This document shows, piece after piece, positions 37,403-39,921 of a DNA stretch of 39,921 nucleotides. Source of the stretch: Lachnospiraceae bacterium UBA4348 (GTDB lineage Bacteria > Bacillota > Clostridia > Lachnospirales > Lachnospiraceae); assembly GCA_002394165.1 (NCBI GenBank), contig DGTA01000083.1, positions 1-39,921 of the forward strand. Direction: 5' to 3'. Below the pieces are notes generated by a model, which saw only the letters and a program-made list of their open reading frames with translations, was not told the DNA's origin and searched no databases. Every line of letters begins with the position of its first letter. The first letter of the stretch is position 1. The translations under genes were made by a program, and so were the position numbers.

Positions 37403-37669
37403 ATGTTAATCAAAGCATCCACGGCATTACGGAATGATTATCCTTCGATTTCAGCCCTGGCACACAAGACTAATGAACCCATATACATTACCAAAAATGG
37501 TGAGGGTGATCTTGTCATTATGAGTATTGATGCGTTCGAGAAAAGAGAGCAATTATTAAAACTTCGATTAAAAGTCCTTCAGGCTGAGGAGGAAAGATTG
37601 TCCGGAGCGAACACCTTGTCCATTGACGAGGCACGAAAAAAACTGAGGGAGCGGATCCATGAGGATTAA
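37403..37669 (+). CDS. Phd/YefM-type antitoxin
   Basis: 88 aa. The N-terminal DNA-binding fold of the Phd/YefM family is seen in STALRNDYPSISALAHKTNE then PIYITKNGEGDLVIMSIDAFE, the diagnostic strand-turn-strand. The C-terminal helix (LRLKVLQAEEERLSGANTLS) would wrap the toxin. ATG 37403 follows AGGAGG with 8 nt, and it overlaps the toxin gene by 11 nt, the normal antitoxin-first coupled arrangement. It should repress its own promoter (TATAAT at 37377-37382). Confidence 0.88.
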   Translation: MLIKASTALRNDYPSISALAHKTNEPIYITKNGEGDLVIMSIDAFEKREQLLKLRLKVLQAEEERLSGANTLSIDEARKKLRERIHED

Positions 37670-37961
37670 TATTCTGCCTACAGCCTGGGAGGATCTTAAG
37701 CAGATTGAAGATTATTACCTGATGGAATTCGATATGAAGACTGCGCTAAAAGTCAGTGATCATATTCTGGATTGCATTGAAAGGCTTGAGAACCATCCCG
37801 ATTCTGGCTCATTAACCCCTGATGAATGGCTGAATCAGCTGGGTTACAGAATGGTCATCTGTAAACTGCATGTTGCTATCTACCGGCTTATCCAGGACGA
37901 AATTTTTGTTTATCATATTGCCGATACCAGGATGGACTATACCAGATTATTCCGAAGATAG
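37659..37961 (+). CDS. ParE/RelE-type toxin
   Basis: 100 aa with the RelE/ParE fold: INILPTAWEDLKQIEDYYL (helical hairpin), ALKVSDHILDCIERLENHPDSG, then the beta-sheet GYRMVICKLHVAIYRLIQDEIFVYHIADTRMDYTRLF. The ending with TRxDY is typical of ParE-like gyrase toxins, though RelE-like ribonuclease activity cannot be excluded. The start overlaps the antitoxin's end by 11 nt. Full length and apparently intact, it is the only clearly complete selfish module in this accessory segment. Confidence 0.85.
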   Translation: MRINILPTAWEDLKQIEDYYLMEFDMKTALKVSDHILDCIERLENHPDSGSLTPDEWLNQLGYRMVICKLHVAIYRLIQDEIFVYHIADTRMDYTRLFRR

Positions 37962-37970
37962 ACTCATAAA

Positions 37971-38262
37971 ACTGCTGGTGACAATGCAAGTCAATGAGAA
38001 GCTGGAGCGGTTACAGTAGATAGGTATTCGAGTAACGGAGGAAATCCGGGAAAGGATGGGTGTTATATGCAATCTGAGTCAGGGAATTTTACAAGAAGGA
38101 CTTGAACAGGGTATTAAACAGGGACGGGTACAAGGGCGAGATTTGACGCTCGATATCCTTGATAGAAGGGAAGAATTTCCTGACGGATCCCTGGAAGATA
38201 CTGCCAGAGCAGTTGCGTGTAAGTTAGAGGACGTTCAGGCAGTAGTAGCGAAAGTGAGATGA
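37971..38262 (+). pseudogene. decayed 3' end of an Rpn/PD-(D/E)XK transposase-like gene
   Basis: In the frame of the ATG at 38056 the upstream codons read VTEEIRERMGV back to a stop at about 38013, with further coding-like residues (MQVNEKLERLQ) before that stop. The surviving 68-aa end, CNLSQGILQEGLEQGIKQGR, is the Gln/Gly/Glu-rich tail typical of Rpn (recombination-promoting nuclease) proteins. The nuclease domain is absent. Its TGA overlaps the ATG of the flavoprotein gene. Confidence 0.6.
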
Positions 38263-38816
38263 AAGACATGAAAATACTGGTTTTGAAAAGCAGCGGCAAC
38301 AAGAAAGGTTCCTCCAACATGCTGGCGGATGAATTCATCCGAGGTGCGAGACAGAGCGGACATGATATCACGGAATATGATGTATTTCGGGCAGATATCC
38401 GTCCCTGCATCGGATGCGGACGCTGCGGGATGGACGGCCCCTGCGTCCAGAAAGATGATTACGAAAACACTTTGAAGGGCCTGATCATGGCTTCGGATAT
38501 GCTTGTTTTTGTTATGCCGGTTTATTACTACAACTGGCCGGCGCAGCTCAAAGCGGTGGTAGACCGGTTCTACAGCCATACCGGTCAATTGACTCATAAG
38601 AGAATGAAAACCTCGCTCATCAGCGCAGCGTGGGATAACACGGATACTGTCTTTGCGGTAGTGGATGCTTATTATCAACAGCTTTGCAGTTACATGGATT
38701 TCCGGGATCAGGGGACTGTTCTTGGGAAAGGCTGCGGTACTCCCGCTATGACCGGAAAAACCAGGTATATGAAAGACGCGTTCGAACTTGGGAAAAATAT
38801 AAAGACAACAAGATGA
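38259..38816 (+). CDS. flavodoxin-fold NAD(P)H-dependent oxidoreductase/iron-sulfur flavoprotein-like
   Basis: 185 aa. FMN-phosphate loop KSSGNKKGSSNMLADEF, then CIGCGRCGMDGPCVQKDD, the cysteine motif of this NADPH-dependent FMN reductase family, and FVMPVYYYNWPAQLKAVVDR contacting the flavin. It is expected to reduce quinones, nitro compounds or a protein partner in the cytoplasm. The start is uncertain between ATG 38259 (ATGA overlap with the remnant) and ATG 38268. The C-terminus after YMDFRDQG is somewhat shorter than relatives but not clearly broken. A HAD fragment follows with an ATGA overlap. Confidence 0.82.
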   Translation: MKDMKILVLKSSGNKKGSSNMLADEFIRGARQSGHDITEYDVFRADIRPCIGCGRCGMDGPCVQKDDYENTLKGLIMASDMLVFVMPVYYYNWPAQLKAVVDRFYSHTGQLTHKRMKTSLISAAWDNTDTVFAVVDAYYQQLCSYMDFRDQGTVLGKGCGTPAMTGKTRYMKDAFELGKNIKTTR

Positions 38817-38962
38817 AACGGTTCCGGGAGCAGTTTGGCGATCGGAAGATCGAACGCTTTTATACGGACTCCTATAATGACAAGGCTATGATGGATATCT
38901 CGGAAAAGGTATATATCGTGAAAAAAGGAAAGATCAGACAGGCGGGTTCCTATGGGTCATAA
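38813..38962 (+). pseudogene. C-terminal fragment of a HAD-family phosphatase
   Basis: 49 aa from the ATG overlapping the flavoprotein stop. FREQFGDRKIERFYTDSYND then KAMMDISEKVYIVKKG matches the last part of HAD-IB/SerB-like phosphatases: the SDSxxD-type motif IV and the closing strand. The nucleophile DxD motif I and the cap are missing, so it cannot act as a phosphatase alone. It is either a remnant of a fused or neighbouring gene lost by deletion or a newly expressed fragment, since overlap with the upstream gene would allow translation. It ends inside the start of the next gene. Confidence 0.6.
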
Positions 38963-39347
38963 TGTAAAGTATAAGCACACAGATCGTCCTGGTTTTCTGT
39001 TGGGGCTGATCGATTTTTGTACGGCCGGCCTGTTTTTTCTTTTCTATATGAGATGTGGACTGCAGGAGGAGATCGAATCCGTTCTCGGCCATAAGGTGAT
39101 GCCGTACTGGAAAGCCTATCTGCTGGGAATTCCCACTCTTTTCATCTACACGCTTGTGTGGATGGCCGGGATATCAGAAGAGCTGAAGGAAAAGGCTTTG
39201 CAGATGGGAATACCGGGTCCGCATACGTCCTGGTGGCATATGTTTGGCTGGAACGTGTTTGGCTTGCTTCTTATGGGGCCGGCAGTGGCTACCCACAGAT
39301 TTTTCAAAACACTTGGCAGTATTGAAAAGAAAATGAACACGATATAA
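38952..39347 (+). CDS. small membrane protein, DUF4234-like
   Basis: 131 aa. Three membrane helices are visible: FLLGLIDFCTAGLFFLFYM, AYLLGIPTLFIYTLVWMAGI and MFGWNVFGLLLMGPAVATHRFF. The charged HTDRPG before helix 1 and the layout resemble DUF4234 proteins. The ATG at 38952 overlaps the HAD fragment by 11 nt, so all three genes read as one operon. Function unknown. It ends before a strong terminator. Confidence 0.6.
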   Translation: MGHNVKYKHTDRPGFLLGLIDFCTAGLFFLFYMRCGLQEEIESVLGHKVMPYWKAYLLGIPTLFIYTLVWMAGISEELKEKALQMGIPGPHTSWWHMFGWNVFGLLLMGPAVATHRFFKTLGSIEKKMNTI

Positions 39348-39351
39348 ACAG

Positions 39352-39380
39352 AATGGCAGGTATTTCACCTGCCATTTTTT
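39352..39380 (+). terminator. intrinsic terminator after the membrane protein gene
   Basis: Stem AATGGCAGGT / ACCTGCCATT with a 5-nt loop followed by TTTT (T6 including stem end). Confidence 0.9.
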
Positions 39381-39462
39381 GCCACTTACCGCCATCTGCG
39401 GGACAGGCCAGAAAAGATGATGTATGATGGGTTCATCTTAAGGAAAGAGGGGATCACGGAGG

Positions 39463-39900
39463 ATGAAGGTCAGCGTAGATGTCTCTGCTAAATACAAAGA
39501 ACCATTTGCCGTCATTCATACAGACAGGGTCACACAGGAGATCCAGCAGATGATTGATATCCTCGGGGCCGGCGACAGTCCGGTCACGGCGCTTTACAAT
39601 GAAGAAGATATGGTGATTCTAAAGCCGAAGGATATCTATATGGTCAGGGTCGAAAACACAGAGACAATCCTTTACGGTGAAAAAAGGAAATACAGGTCAA
39701 GAAAGCGATTGTATGAACTGGCTTCGCAGCTTGGAAAGGGATTTATGCAGATCTCTAAATCCACGCTGGTCAATCTTTCCTATCTGGACAGCATTGAACC
39801 TGGTTTTAGCGGGACCATGCTATTAAAACTGAAAAACGGCAGTAAGGATTATGTTTCCAGAACGTATCTGCCGGCATTCAAAAAGTATCTGGGTTTATAG
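39463..39900 (+). CDS. LytTR-family DNA-binding transcriptional regulator
   Basis: 145 aa without a receiver domain: a short N-terminal region (about 1-45), then a LytTR domain (about 46-145) with ILKPKDIYMVRVENTETILY, GEKRKYRSRKRLYELASQLG, GFMQISKSTLVNLSYLDSIE and LLKLKNGSKDYVSRTYLPAF, which form the beta-sheet that reads DNA. ATG 39463 has GGAGG directly adjacent and AGAGGGG a little further up. Such stand-alone LytTR regulators are often followed by a DUF3021 membrane partner; the window ends 21 nt later, so this cannot be seen. Confidence 0.9.
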   Translation: MKVSVDVSAKYKEPFAVIHTDRVTQEIQQMIDILGAGDSPVTALYNEEDMVILKPKDIYMVRVENTETILYGEKRKYRSRKRLYELASQLGKGFMQISKSTLVNLSYLDSIEPGFSGTMLLKLKNGSKDYVSRTYLPAFKKYLGL

Positions 39901-39921
39901 GAGCATTCCTGTAATTCAGAA

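Overview
The window looks like chromosomal DNA of a Gram-positive Clostridia bacterium, most likely a gut Lachnospiraceae. The support is strong AGGAGG-type ribosome binding sites at almost every gene, the long single-chain clostridial-type PurL, an AraC-controlled CUT1 sugar operon, an AzgA-type purine permease, a DUF3842 protein and a LytTR regulator. This assignment is inferred from gene content and not from a marker gene. Coding density is high, and codon third positions are GC-rich up to about 33 kb. From 33 to 39.9 kb the genes become shorter, more AT-rich and mosaic.

Layout. 1-2.97 kb (minus): a radical SAM/SPASM enzyme translationally coupled to a membrane protein that ends in a cytoplasmic Cys-Ala/Ser repeat tail. 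This is the best candidate in the window for an undescribed peptide/protein-modification pair. 2.99-5.7 kb (plus): a tiny ORF, an RsbW-like ATPase, an ABC exporter that has lost its nucleotide-binding core through an in-frame deletion, and an FMN-dependent hydroxyacid oxidase. 5.8-12.1 kb (minus): a seven-gene operon of solute-binding protein, two permeases, Gfo/Idh/MocA oxidoreductase, TIM-barrel isomerase and two VOC enzymes. It is read divergently from its likely AraC regulator (12.5-13.4 kb, plus). 13.4-17.0 kb (plus): a purine permease and a large putative glycoside hydrolase.

17.0-18.1 kb holds no gene. It contains two diverged copies, in inverted orientation, of a roughly 195-nt quasi-palindromic structured element. 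They are flanked by REP-like GGACGGTTC...TGTCA termini and enclose a tandem array of 62-63 bp units whose junction hairpins covary. 18.1-19.6 kb (minus) is a GH13 enzyme. 19.8-22.7 kb (plus) is a metal ABC transporter (ATPase and permease, no binding protein), a small lipoprotein and an Mrp-type Fe-S carrier. 22.8-33.0 kb (plus) has a Rad3/DinG-like helicase with a nuclease-like N-terminus, a beta-lactamase-like pseudoenzyme, purL and a CapA-domain membrane protein.

33.0-39.9 kb is an accessory, rearranged region. It holds a REP-associated (RAYT-like) transposase, tRNA-Val and tRNA-Met, an integrase remnant abutting a 5'-truncated acyltransferase-like gene, a DUF3842 pair, two small membrane proteins, a Phd/ParE toxin-antitoxin pair, an Rpn-type remnant, a flavoprotein followed by a fragment of a HAD phosphatase, a small membrane protein and a LytTR regulator. 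The RAYT-like gene and the REP-like termini at 17-18 kb may belong to one mobile system.
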